Both the position numbers and the translations under genes were made by a program. The notes below the pieces were generated by a model. That model saw nothing but the letters and a program-made list of their open reading frames with translations, was not told the DNA's origin and searched no databases. A DNA stretch of 49,080 nucleotides from Myxococcota bacterium (GTDB lineage: Bacteria > Myxococcota_A > UBA9160 > SMWR01). The first letter of the stretch is position 1. Every line of letters starts with the position of its first letter. Of this stretch, positions 25,000-33,797 are shown in pieces. The stretch is from assembly GCA_039030075.1 (NCBI GenBank), contig JBCCEW010000036.1:1-49080 (forward strand). Direction: 5' to 3'.

Positions 25000-25641
25000 A
25001 TGGCAGAGCGCAGCGCAGAGGCACCCGTGACCGGGCGCCGACGGTTGTCCCGCCAGCGGGTGCTCGAGACGGCCCTCGACGTCGTGCGCCAGGAAGGCGC
25101 CGACCGCCTTTCCCTTCGCGCGGTCAGCCAACGCCTGGGCGTCACTCCGATGGCGCTCTACAACCACTTCGAGAACAAGAACGACCTCCTTGCCGGCGTC
25201 CTCGACCTGCTGGTGCGCGAGGCCGCGGCCTTCGACCACGACGTCCCGCGCGACGACTGGCGTGCCTGGACGAAGGAGTCGTTCCTCGGGATGTACGCCT
25301 CCCTGCGCGACCATCCCGGTCTCGTCGCACTCACCGTCGGGCTCGACGAGCTGACGCCGGCAACGCGGGAGGCGAGCGGTCTCGCGCTCACGGTTCTCCG
25401 CGACGCCGGGTTCTCGGCGGAGGACGCGGTGCGACTGTTCGCCACGCTGAGCCGATTCGTTCTGGGGTCCGTGATGCTGCCGATGCTCCGGGTATCGCCT
25501 CCCGAAGTCGTTCCGCAATCCCCTGATGACAGCGTTCGCGCAGGAATCGAAACCATCATCGATGGATTCGCGTTCTCGTCGCTCGTCGAAGCCAGGCTGG
25601 GTCGTTCGACGCAGCCTTCCCTCGACTCACCTCGCGTGTAG
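25000..25641 (+). CDS. TetR/AcrR-family transcriptional regulator
   Basis: A 213-residue regulator. The helix-turn-helix is at about 17-63 (LSRQRVLETALDVVRQEGADRLSLRAVSQRLGV and MALYNHFENKNDLL). The C-terminal half resembles the tetracycline-repressor C domain (AWTKESFLGMYASLRDHPGLVALT). GGGAGGAG precedes the ATG at 25000. It is divergent from the NTF2-like gene at 24770 and lies 13 bases before a secretory lipase, so it probably controls both directions through the palindromes at 24891 and 24963. Confidence 0.92.
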   Translation: MAERSAEAPVTGRRRLSRQRVLETALDVVRQEGADRLSLRAVSQRLGVTPMALYNHFENKNDLLAGVLDLLVREAAAFDHDVPRDDWRAWTKESFLGMYASLRDHPGLVALTVGLDELTPATREASGLALTVLRDAGFSAEDAVRLFATLSRFVLGSVMLPMLRVSPPEVVPQSPDDSVRAGIETIIDGFAFSSLVEARLGRSTQPSLDSPRV

Positions 25642-25654
25642 GAGAAGTCCCAAC

Positions 25655-26893
25655 ATGGTCCGATTCAATCGATGGCAACTCGTGCAGGCAGCGACCCTCG
25701 TCGCGCTGGCGACCGCCTTTGCGGGTAGCGGGTCAGCCCAGTCGCCGTCCGCCTCGGTCGACGGCGGAGCGGGCACCCCTTCGTCCTTCTACCAGTGGAG
25801 CGATTCGGTCCCGACGACAGCCGGCAAGCTGCTTCGTTCCGAGCCGCTGGAAGACCGACTGCAGCTCGAGCAGAGCGCCCGCTCGGTTCGCTTCCTCTAT
25901 TCGTCCGAGAGCTTCAGCGGAAAGCCGGTCGCGGTTTCGGCGGCTGCGTTCCTGCCGGAAGGAGAGGCGCCGAAGGGAGGGTGGCCCGTCATCGCCTGGT
26001 CCCACGGAACCGTCGGCATCGCCGATCAGTGCGCGCCTTCGTGGAGCGGGCGATCAGAGCGAGACGTCAGCTACCTGAACTACTGGCTCGCGAAGGGCTA
26101 CGCGATCGTCGCGACCGACTACGAAGGCCTCGGCACGCCTGGGCCGCACCCGTACCTCCACTGCGAGGCCGCGGCGAGGGGAAACATCGACGCCGTCGTC
26201 GCTGCCCAGGGTCTCGGGTGGGGCCTCTCGAAGAAGTGGCTCGTCACCGGCCAGTCACAGGGTGGGCATGGTGCACTGTGCACCGCGGTCCAAGCGAGCA
26301 GCCGGGCTCCGGACCTGGAGTTCGTCGGCACGCTCGCGACCGCGCCCGGAATCGGATTCTTGAAAGCCTATTCCGGCCAGCACACCGAGCGAGACGGGCC
26401 GATGCGGTATCTCGGGGTCGTGTTGCTGAACGTGACCGCGATGGAGACCTTCACCCCCACGTTCAGCGCCGAGACGTCGCTCACCGAGCCGGCCCGTGCG
26501 CTGCTGCCGCGTGTGCATGAGGCCTGCGTGTTCGAGTTGCTCCGCGAGGGGGCAGCACTCGGGCTGACGACATCGACCACGTTCACCCACGTGCCGTTCT
26601 CCGAGACCCCCGGCATCAAGGATGCGGTGCAGCACATGGAGATCCCCGCGGTCCGTCTTCCCCAGCCGATCCTGATCGGCCAGGGCACGGCGGACACGAT
26701 GACTCCGGTTGCGCTGGCCAACGCCTATGCGCGGGAGCATTGCGAGGCCGGGAGCCAGCTCACCTATCTGGTGTACGAAGGCGAGGAGCACAGTGGCCCG
26801 ATGAGCGTGGGGCGCGAGGACTTCTCGAAGTGGGTGGAGGGGCGGTTTCGCGGTGAAGTCTCGCCAGGCAACTGTGCGTCGCTCGAGCGTTAG
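25655..26893 (+). CDS. Secreted lipase (LIP/PF03583-type alpha/beta hydrolase)
   Basis: A 412-residue protein with a signal peptide (about 1-29, ending GSAQS). The nucleophile motif is VTGQSQGG, with the acid likely in GQGTADTMTP and the His in EGEEHSGPM, giving a complete triad. The segment VIAWSHGTVGIADQCAPS, where Cys can pair with a later Cys, is typical of secretory lipases. It would hydrolyse esters or acylglycerols outside the inner membrane. GGAGAA precedes the ATG at 25655; the TetR gene ends 13 bases before it, so the two are one operon. Confidence 0.87.
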   Translation: MVRFNRWQLVQAATLVALATAFAGSGSAQSPSASVDGGAGTPSSFYQWSDSVPTTAGKLLRSEPLEDRLQLEQSARSVRFLYSSESFSGKPVAVSAAAFLPEGEAPKGGWPVIAWSHGTVGIADQCAPSWSGRSERDVSYLNYWLAKGYAIVATDYEGLGTPGPHPYLHCEAAARGNIDAVVAAQGLGWGLSKKWLVTGQSQGGHGALCTAVQASSRAPDLEFVGTLATAPGIGFLKAYSGQHTERDGPMRYLGVVLLNVTAMETFTPTFSAETSLTEPARALLPRVHEACVFELLREGAALGLTTSTTFTHVPFSETPGIKDAVQHMEIPAVRLPQPILIGQGTADTMTPVALANAYAREHCEAGSQLTYLVYEGEEHSGPMSVGREDFSKWVEGRFRGEVSPGNCASLER

Positions 26894-26995
26894 GCGGCGA
26901 TTGCCAGCCGTGCGCGATGCGGGCTCCGTTCGTAGTCGCAGCCACGATCGAATTCCGCCTCGCTCTTCGAGCCTCGATCTCGCTACGCTTCGCAC

Positions 26996-28237
26996 GTGGA
27001 AGCGAATCCGCGCCAGAGTGGCCTCCCAACGCAGGTGAGCGAACTCCCGGTCCTCGCGGAGAACCCCGGCGAGCTACCGGAGAACGAACGCCCCTGGGAC
27101 CGCTACGCACGGGCAAAGCACGATGCACCGGTGTTTCGCTTCGGAGGGGCGGTCGTCGTCCGGAACCTCGAGGCGATCAAGGCGGTTCTGGCCGACCGTT
27201 CGTTTCAGCAGGGCGCCCGGAAGGCGATGGAGCTCATGCCCGGCCTCGACCCCCGGTTCGTCGCTCGCCGCAAGAAGAGCCTGCTCCTTCGAGATGGACC
27301 CGATCATCTGCGGATGCGACGGATCGCCTCGAAGTCGAGCTTCAGTCCGAAGAAGAGCGATCGCTACCGGCCGATGATGCAGTCGATCATGGAGCGGTTG
27401 ACGGACGGCGTCCCGGCGGACGGGGCGTGCGATGCCGTGTCGGTGCTGACCCATGACTACCCGACGCGCGTCATCATCCACGTGCTCGGCGGGGCCGAGA
27501 GCGATACAGAGATGTTCAGCGCGCTCGTCGAGACCGTTCTGGATGCCATGACCGGCGTCCCGGCGGCGGTCGAGGAAGCCCTGGTGGCCCACGAACAGCT
27601 CGACGCCTTCATTCTGGATCTAATCGAGGAGAAACGCACGTCTCCTGGGGCGGATCTCATCACTGATCTGGTTCAAGCCGAGACGGAAGAGGGGACGCTC
27701 AGTGCGGAGGAGGTGCTGAACACCGCGGTTTCCGTCATCACGGCGGGAACGGACACGACGCGGAACCAGCTTGCGATCGGGTTGCATCTCTTTGCCGATC
27801 ATCCTGCGCAATGGGAAGCGCTGGCGGACGAGTCGAGCCTCGAGGCGGCCGCCCATGAGATCCTGCGGTACTCCCCGCTCGCCCATGTCCTGTTGCGGAC
27901 GTCCGATGAGAATGCCCGAGTCGCCGGGGTCGACGTGCCGGCCGGTACGATGCTGGTCCTCGACATCGGCGGAGCGCAGCGCGACCCGGCGGTCTACGAC
28001 GACCCGAACACGTTCGATCTCGGACGGCCCGAGCCGGTCGACCATCTCGGGCTCGGCTTCGGTCACAAGTACTGTTTGGGGGCGAGTCTGGCGACGGCGG
28101 AGATCGTGGAGGCGTTGCGGGTCCTACGCCGACGGTTCGCCTCGATCGAACACGCGGGCGTGACCCGATGGAAGAGGGCGGGGTTCGTGAACGGGCCGCT
28201 CGAGCTGCCGCTGCGCCTGACGTCCCCCGAGCGGTAG
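26996..28237 (+). CDS. Cytochrome P450
   Basis: A 413-residue soluble bacterial P450. The I-helix has AGTDTTR (oxygen activation), the K-helix E-x-x-R is EILR, and the heme-binding loop is LGFGHKYCLGASLA with the thiolate Cys. All three are intact. It inserts one oxygen atom into a hydrophobic substrate and needs a ferredoxin and reductase, neither of which is adjacent. GTG at 26996 is the apparent start. It lies downstream of the lipase and convergent with the LLM oxidoreductase at 28302. The family cannot be named more precisely from sequence alone. Confidence 0.93.
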   Translation: MEANPRQSGLPTQVSELPVLAENPGELPENERPWDRYARAKHDAPVFRFGGAVVVRNLEAIKAVLADRSFQQGARKAMELMPGLDPRFVARRKKSLLLRDGPDHLRMRRIASKSSFSPKKSDRYRPMMQSIMERLTDGVPADGACDAVSVLTHDYPTRVIIHVLGGAESDTEMFSALVETVLDAMTGVPAAVEEALVAHEQLDAFILDLIEEKRTSPGADLITDLVQAETEEGTLSAEEVLNTAVSVITAGTDTTRNQLAIGLHLFADHPAQWEALADESSLEAAAHEILRYSPLAHVLLRTSDENARVAGVDVPAGTMLVLDIGGAQRDPAVYDDPNTFDLGRPEPVDHLGLGFGHKYCLGASLATAEIVEALRVLRRRFASIEHAGVTRWKRAGFVNGPLELPLRLTSPER

Positions 28238-28301
28238 GTTCTCCAAGCGACATGACTAGGGCCTGGGGCGCCGCCTTCTACAACGTCGCGCGAGGACGGC
28301 G

Positions 28302-29243
28302 CTAGAACGACAGCAGCGGTCGGACTTCCCGGCCGAAGCGCTCGATCTGCGCCTTCAGCGTCTTCCCGGTGGAGGTCAAGTCGAGCACGAAGTGCCGGCA
28401 CCCCGCTTCGTAGAACTCGTTGTACCGCGCGGCGACGTCCTCGGGGCGGCCCAGGGCGCAGTACTTCTTCGTCGCGCGCGAGAAGTCCATCGCGTAGCGC
28501 ATGCTCAGGTGGGCGTTCGCGCTCTCGAAGGCTTCTTCGTAGGTGTCGCCGATCTGGGTGAAGAGCAGGTCTCCGGTGCCGAACACGTCGATCTCCCGCC
28601 CGGCGCCCGCGGCGGCCGCCTCGATCGTCGTGAGTGCATCGCGATACATCTCGGGGGTGACGGAGTAGCCGATCCATCCGTCGGCCATGGCGCCGGAGCG
28701 CGTCAGCGCCGCCTTGGACCGTCCGCCGGTCCACACCGGCGGGCCAGGTGCGGAGGTGGCGGCGGGCTTCAACGTCAATTGGTCGAAGGGGTAGAAGCGT
28801 CCTTCCGGGTTCTCCACCGTCTCGCCCGTCAGGAGCTGCTTGAGCAGCGGGATGCCCTCGGACATCCGCGCGCCGCGTTCGGAGTGCGGGACTCCGCAGG
28901 CCGCCCACTCGTTCGGGAACTCGCCCCCGACGCCGGCGCCGAAGATGAAACGGCCGTCGCTCATGATGTCGAGGCTGGCGACCTGTTTCGCCAGGGGGAC
29001 GAGGTGCCGGAGCGGCATCAGGTACACCGCGGTGCCGAAGGTGAGCTTCGTGCTGAAGGCCGCGGCATGCGACAACTGCACGAACGGGTCGAGCAGGGGT
29101 AGGGGGAACTCGATGTGATCGCCGACCCAGATCGAGTCGTATCCCCAGCGCTCCGCGAGCTCGACGGTGTCGCGCGCATCGCGTGAGTCGCGCATGCCGC
29201 AGATGAATCCGAACTTCGCTCCCGACTCGACGCTCAGGGCCAT
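28302..29243 (-). CDS. LLM-class flavin/F420-dependent oxidoreductase
   Basis: A 313-residue TIM-barrel protein of the luciferase-like monooxygenase family. It starts with KFGFICGMRDSRDARDTVELAERWGYDSIWVGDHI, then LTFGTAVYLMPLRHLVPLAKQVASLDIMSDGRFIFGAGVG, which lines the flavin or F420 site. Members include F420-dependent dehydrogenases and FMN monooxygenases; which cofactor is used cannot be read from this window. AAGGA precedes the ATG at 29243, and the frame upstream lacks a ribosome site. It is convergent with the P450 gene, and both are likely part of the same hydrophobic-compound breakdown theme. Confidence 0.88.
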   Translation of the reverse strand: MALSVESGAKFGFICGMRDSRDARDTVELAERWGYDSIWVGDHIEFPLPLLDPFVQLSHAAAFSTKLTFGTAVYLMPLRHLVPLAKQVASLDIMSDGRFIFGAGVGGEFPNEWAACGVPHSERGARMSEGIPLLKQLLTGETVENPEGRFYPFDQLTLKPAATSAPGPPVWTGGRSKAALTRSGAMADGWIGYSVTPEMYRDALTTIEAAAAGAGREIDVFGTGDLLFTQIGDTYEEAFESANAHLSMRYAMDFSRATKKYCALGRPEDVAARYNEFYEAGCRHFVLDLTSTGKTLKAQIERFGREVRPLLSF

Positions 29244-29488
29244 CTTCACGGTCCTTTCCTGAACGGGATGCGCTCTCAGCGCTTGCGGACGTGCATGCGC
29301 AAGGGGAGGTGTTTCACCCCACTGACGAAGCTCGACATCATACGCTCGACGGGGCAGACGGGGTGACGCGGCAGCGCCCTCCGATCCTCGAAACCGACGC
29401 ATGTGTGCCGACTCGAGCCGATCCTGCTCGAGCCGCTAGACGGACTTCCAGGTCGTCTGTAGGTTGGGGAACCCCCGAGGCTTCTTCG

Positions 29489-32308
29489 ATGCGCCGTACG
29501 CTCCTGCTGGTCCTGTTCCTGCTCGCGCTGACCTCCCACTCCGCCCATGCCGCTTGCGGTGATGGCGGGCTGATCGGGTACTGGCCGCTCGACGGCGACG
29601 CCGCGGACGCCAGTGGCTGCGGAAACGACGGCACGGTGACCGGCGCCGTGCCCGCCGCCGACGCGCTGGGCAACCCGGCTGGCGCGCTGTCCTTCGATGG
29701 CATCGACGACATCGTGGGCCTGGGCACGTCGGCCACCCTCAAGCCGAGCCTTCCGGTGACGGTGTCGGTGCTCGTGAATCACAGCTGCCCCAATGGGGTG
29801 AACTGCTGGATCTTCGAGAACGACGCGAACCTCACGCAGTACTCGGGCTTCTCCTTCCTGATCTCGACGACCAACGTGCTCTACGCGCAGGTGGGGGACG
29901 GCGGCTCGCCCTCGTCGTTCAGCCGGCGATCGGCCGTCGCGCCGGTGACGATTCCCTCGAGTGCCTGGGTCCATCTGGCCCTCGTCGTGCGCTCACCCAC
30001 CGACTTCGAGTACTTCATCGACGGCGTCCGCGTCGACCCGGACACCATCGTCTACGATGGCACGGGATCCGGCCTGGTCTACCTGGGCCAGCAGGCGCAG
30101 ATCGGGTTCGGCGCGGGCTCCTTCACCGACCCCTTCGTCGGGGAGATGGACGAGGTGCGCTTCTACGACCGCGCCCTGTCCCAGAGCGAGATCGTCGCCC
30201 TCGATCCGCGCGTGGCGGCCGCCAACACGTCGCCGCTGGTGGCGAGCGGCACCCAGAAGATCAGCGACACGGACGGCTTCCTGAGCAGTCCGGGCACGCC
30301 GGGCGCGAACCCGGGCGGCCTGCTCGCCGACGGTGACCGTTTCGGCAGCGCGACCGCGCCGCTCGGCGACGTCGATGGCGACGGCGTCGAGGATCTCGCC
30401 GTGGGGGCCTTGTTCGACGCCGACGGCGGGGCGCTGAGTGGATCCGTGTACTTGCTCCTGCTGAACGCCGACGGGACGGTCAAAGCCCGTACGAAACTGT
30501 CTGCGACCAGCGGCGGCCTCGATACGGCGCTCGCCACCGCGGGCCTGAGCCTCACCGGGAGCCAGTTCGGCGCGGCGGTCACCTCCTTGGGCGATCTCGA
30601 TGGGCCCGGCGGCAGCGACTTCGCGCTCGCCGTGGGCGCCTTCGAGGACGACGGCGGCGGGAGCGCCCGCGGCGCGGTCTACGTCCTGTTCATGGACGCG
30701 AGTCCGCTGCAGGTGGCGTCGCTCGTGAAGATCGGCGACGCGAGCGGTGGCTTCCCTTCGGCGGTGCTCGACGACGACGATTTCTTCGGAAGCGGGCTCG
30801 CCGCGGTGGGCGACCTCGACGGCGATGGCCGCACCGAGCTGGCCGTGGGCGCTGCGGGGGACGACGACGGCGGGAGCCTGGCCGGCGCCGTCTACGTGCT
30901 CTTCCTGGGAGCGAACGGCGAGCTGGCATCGCCCCCGGTGAAGCTGGCCACGCCGGCCGCGGTTGGCGCGCAATGGGGCTCGGGCATCGCCGCGCTGGGT
31001 CCCTTCGATGGCGACGCACTGCCCGACCTCGCCGTCTCGGCGCCCCTCGATCGCGGGAGCACGGGCTCGATCTGGCTGGTCCCCCTGAACGCCGATGGAA
31101 CCGCGAAGGGGTCGGCTGTGGAACTCAGCGTCGCGACCAGCGCGGTCCTCGATCGACACCTCGAGTCGGGAGATCGGCTGGGCCTGGGGCTCGCCACGCT
31201 TCCCGACCTGGACGGAGACGGTCGGGTCGAGCTGCTGGCGGGAGCCAGCCGCGACGACGACGGGCACCCCGACGCGGGCGCTGCCTACGTCCTCCACCCG
31301 ACGCCAGCCGGCACGCTGACGGTCGTCGACAAGCTCTCGGAGCGTTGGAACTGTCTGGGCGACGTGCTCGCGCCGAGCGACCTGGCCGGCATCGGCGTCG
31401 CGCCCATCGGAGACCTCGATGGCGACGGCACCCACGAGGTGGCGCTCGGCGTGCTCCTGGACGACGACGGCGGCTCGAACCGGGGCGCCGTTCAGGTCGT
31501 GAGTTTGGAGCGGCCGATGGTCACGAGCCTCTCCGCGCTCTGCGTCACCCTCGACTACGAACTCGGCGTGAATCGCGCTCCGAGCGAGTCGATCGCGCTG
31601 CGTCAGGGGGTGAGTCCGATCACCGGTCTGGTGGCTTCCCCGGACGTGTTGACCCTGCCCGCCTCCGTTCTCGGCACCACGATGGGCACGATCCAGAGCC
31701 CCTTCCTGAGCCTGCCGAGTACGGGCGCTGGCGATGTCGCCTACACCCTCGCGCTGGGGAACCTCACGATTGGCCCCACCGGGCCCTCCAGCGCGGTCGC
31801 GGTCCCCACCGGCGTTCCCGCCTCGCCGTGCACGGTGGCGTGGCCCGGAGACACCTTCGGGCGGATCGATGGAGGCGGCCACCGGGGCCTGGGCGCAGTC
31901 CTGGGAAACGTGCAGATCGAGGTGCTCGGGATCTTCGACCTCTCGTTCGCACAGTCGGTCCCCGGAGTCAGCACGGCGACCAACTGTGGCCGACTGGGAG
32001 GGGTCGAGAACCGCATCGCGGGGCTGCCCTGGACCGATCGCACCGCGACGGTTTTCTACCGCACGGGCACGGCGGGCTTCGGCGATGCGCCGAATGCGTC
32101 GGCCACCCGACGCGGTCTTCACGCGCGGGCGCCTGGAGGCGCAGGCCACCTGAGCGTCGTCACGCCGATCGTTCTCCAGTCGAACGTCAACGAGGACTTT
32201 CCGAGCTTCGCGCGCGTCAACGTGACGCTCGTGCCCGAGCCGGTCACGGCCGTGACGTTGGTGGCCGGGGCGCTCGTTCTCCTCGTCCTGGCCGCACGCC
32301 GGCGCTGA
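29489..32308 (+). CDS. Large secreted LamG/FG-GAP repeat protein with PEP-CTERM anchor
   Basis: A 939-residue secreted protein. After a signal peptide (about 1-22, ending SAHAA), residues about 27-240 form a LamG/concanavalin-like domain (YWPLDGDAADASGCGNDGTV, FYDRALSQSEI). Then at least five FG-GAP/beta-propeller repeats follow, each with a D-x-DGDG calcium loop (GDVDGDGVEDLAVGA, GDLDGDGRTELAVGA, PDLDGDGRVELLAGA, GDLDGDGTHEVALGV). The C-terminus is a PEP-CTERM signal: VPEP, a hydrophobic helix and an Arg cluster. Exosortase would cut there and release or anchor the protein at the cell surface. The exosortase gene is not in this window. Binding or adhesion is likely. Confidence 0.88.
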   Translation: MRRTLLLVLFLLALTSHSAHAACGDGGLIGYWPLDGDAADASGCGNDGTVTGAVPAADALGNPAGALSFDGIDDIVGLGTSATLKPSLPVTVSVLVNHSCPNGVNCWIFENDANLTQYSGFSFLISTTNVLYAQVGDGGSPSSFSRRSAVAPVTIPSSAWVHLALVVRSPTDFEYFIDGVRVDPDTIVYDGTGSGLVYLGQQAQIGFGAGSFTDPFVGEMDEVRFYDRALSQSEIVALDPRVAAANTSPLVASGTQKISDTDGFLSSPGTPGANPGGLLADGDRFGSATAPLGDVDGDGVEDLAVGALFDADGGALSGSVYLLLLNADGTVKARTKLSATSGGLDTALATAGLSLTGSQFGAAVTSLGDLDGPGGSDFALAVGAFEDDGGGSARGAVYVLFMDASPLQVASLVKIGDASGGFPSAVLDDDDFFGSGLAAVGDLDGDGRTELAVGAAGDDDGGSLAGAVYVLFLGANGELASPPVKLATPAAVGAQWGSGIAALGPFDGDALPDLAVSAPLDRGSTGSIWLVPLNADGTAKGSAVELSVATSAVLDRHLESGDRLGLGLATLPDLDGDGRVELLAGASRDDDGHPDAGAAYVLHPTPAGTLTVVDKLSERWNCLGDVLAPSDLAGIGVAPIGDLDGDGTHEVALGVLLDDDGGSNRGAVQVVSLERPMVTSLSALCVTLDYELGVNRAPSESIALRQGVSPITGLVASPDVLTLPASVLGTTMGTIQSPFLSLPSTGAGDVAYTLALGNLTIGPTGPSSAVAVPTGVPASPCTVAWPGDTFGRIDGGGHRGLGAVLGNVQIEVLGIFDLSFAQSVPGVSTATNCGRLGGVENRIAGLPWTDRTATVFYRTGTAGFGDAPNASATRRGLHARAPGGAGHLSVVTPIVLQSNVNEDFPSFARVNVTLVPEPVTAVTLVAGALVLLVLAARRR

Positions 32309-32381
32309 CAGACTCCAGTGTCGGGGTCACGAGCCGTTTCGGTTGGCACCCGAACGACCGCGACACCCCAGGGGCCCGTCT

Positions 32382-33281
32382 CTAGTCTTCGATCCACGGA
32401 CTCTGTCGTAGCCGATCGATCACGAAGTCGACGAACCTCGAGACTCGAGTCGGAACGAAGTTCCGTGACGGGTAGACCATGTTGATCTCGATGGGGTCGC
32501 CTTCGAACCTCTCCAGGACGACCTCGACGTCTCCGTTCTCGATGTCCCCGGCATAGAGCCAGACCGGTGCCAGGGAGACCCCTTGTCCCGCGAGTACCGC
32601 CTCCCGGGCCGCGGAGGGGCTGTCTACGAGGAGTCGGCCATCCACTGGAATCGAGATCTCGCCGGTACGGGCGCGGAAGGACCAGAGTCGAAACGGAGAG
32701 ATACAGCGGTGAACCGCCAGGTCTTTCGGATGTGACAACTTCGGGGTTCGCGCGAGGTAGTCGGGAGACGCGACAGCGACGCGCCGCGCGTTTCCGACAC
32801 GACGAGTGACCAGCGAGTTGTCCGGCGGTGCACCGACTCGCAAGCCCACGTCGATTCCCTCGCCGACCAGATCCACCCACCGATCGGTCATCGTGAGATT
32901 CAGGGTGAGTCCCGGGTTCTCGTCAAGGAATCGCTCGAGATGCGGAACGACTTCTTGTGATCCGAGCACCGTTGGCAACGTCACGCGAAGCTCCCCGCGC
33001 GGCGCCCCAGAGGTTCCGACCGTCGCCTCGGCTGCCTCGAGTTGATCGAGTACCAAGAGGCATGCGCGGTAGTACTCCGAGCCTTCCTCGGTCAGGCTCA
33101 GTGTCCGGTTCGATCGCTGGATCAAACGCACACCGAGGTGCTCTTCCAGGGCCGCGATGTGTTTGCTCACCGTGGATTGGTTCATGCCTCGCGCGGTTGC
33201 CGCGCCAGAGAAGCTCCTCGTCTCGGCGACGCGCGCGAAGGTGGTCATCCAGCTGAATCGGTCCATATTGCGCGATTCCAT
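32382..33281 (-). CDS. LysR-family transcriptional regulator
   Basis: A 299-residue LysR protein. The winged helix-turn-helix is at about 6-65 (FARVAETRSFSGAATARGMNQSTVSKHIAALEEHLGVRLIQRSNRTLSLTEEG) and the periplasmic-binding-like effector domain occupies about 95-295. The start at 33281 or an internal ATG at 33266 are both possible. It is divergent from the four-helix membrane protein and selenocysteine-redoxin pair at 33390, so it is the likely regulator of that operon. The inducer is unknown. Confidence 0.92.
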   Translation of the reverse strand: MESRNMDRFSWMTTFARVAETRSFSGAATARGMNQSTVSKHIAALEEHLGVRLIQRSNRTLSLTEEGSEYYRACLLVLDQLEAAEATVGTSGAPRGELRVTLPTVLGSQEVVPHLERFLDENPGLTLNLTMTDRWVDLVGEGIDVGLRVGAPPDNSLVTRRVGNARRVAVASPDYLARTPKLSHPKDLAVHRCISPFRLWSFRARTGEISIPVDGRLLVDSPSAAREAVLAGQGVSLAPVWLYAGDIENGDVEVVLERFEGDPIEINMVYPSRNFVPTRVSRFVDFVIDRLRQSPWIED

Positions 33282-33389
33282 TCTCGAATAGGAACCATTC
33301 CAAGGTTCCGTCTTTACGTCTCAGCTGGAATTGTTGAAGCTTCGGACGTGCCGACGCAACCAGGCACGCTTTGGAGGGAGATCCGCTCG

Positions 33390-33797
33390 ATGCCCTATCG
33401 AGTTCTCAGCGGGGTCGTTGGTGTGCTGCTCGTGCTCGGAGGGGGCGTCTTTCTCATGGGCTTTCTCAGCGCCATGGGACCGGGGGGTACCGTGGACGGG
33501 TCACTCTCCCCGCTCGGCCCGAACGGTGTCTACTTCATGGCATTCACGGCGTGCGGATTGATCGGATGGGGTGGCGGCCTGATCGGAGTCGCACGCGAAC
33601 CCGCGCTCGGACGCACGGTGGGCACCTTCACGATCGTCGCGATGATCCTGATGGCCTTCTACCGGTTCGTGGGCTGGTTCCTCGGTGACTTTGCCCATCT
33701 CGGCGTACTGCCTCGCGTCGAGGCATGGATCTTTCTCGCGATCGCGCTCGGCTTCGTGTGGTTGCGACCGCCTGCTCCAGAGAGGAACGCCGCATGA
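33390..33797 (+). CDS. Four-helix membrane protein coupled to the selenocysteine redoxin
   Basis: A 135-residue integral membrane protein with hydrophobic segments at about 3-28, 47-69, 74-98 and 109-126. I do not recognise a family with confidence; it resembles small DUF4345-like membrane proteins. GGAGGGAG precedes the ATG at 33390. The last codon and stop overlap the start of the redoxin gene (GCATGA), so the two proteins are made together. The redoxin is membrane-anchored, so the pair probably works at the inner membrane. Confidence 0.75.
   Translation: MPYRVLSGVVGVLLVLGGGVFLMGFLSAMGPGGTVDGSLSPLGPNGVYFMAFTACGLIGWGGGLIGVAREPALGRTVGTFTIVAMILMAFYRFVGWFLGDFAHLGVLPRVEAWIFLAIALGFVWLRPPAPERNAA

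Noticed and set aside
28251-28304. 17-codon ATG frame between the P450 and LLM genes
   Set aside because: Too short, no ribosome site and no conserved sequence that I can recognise.
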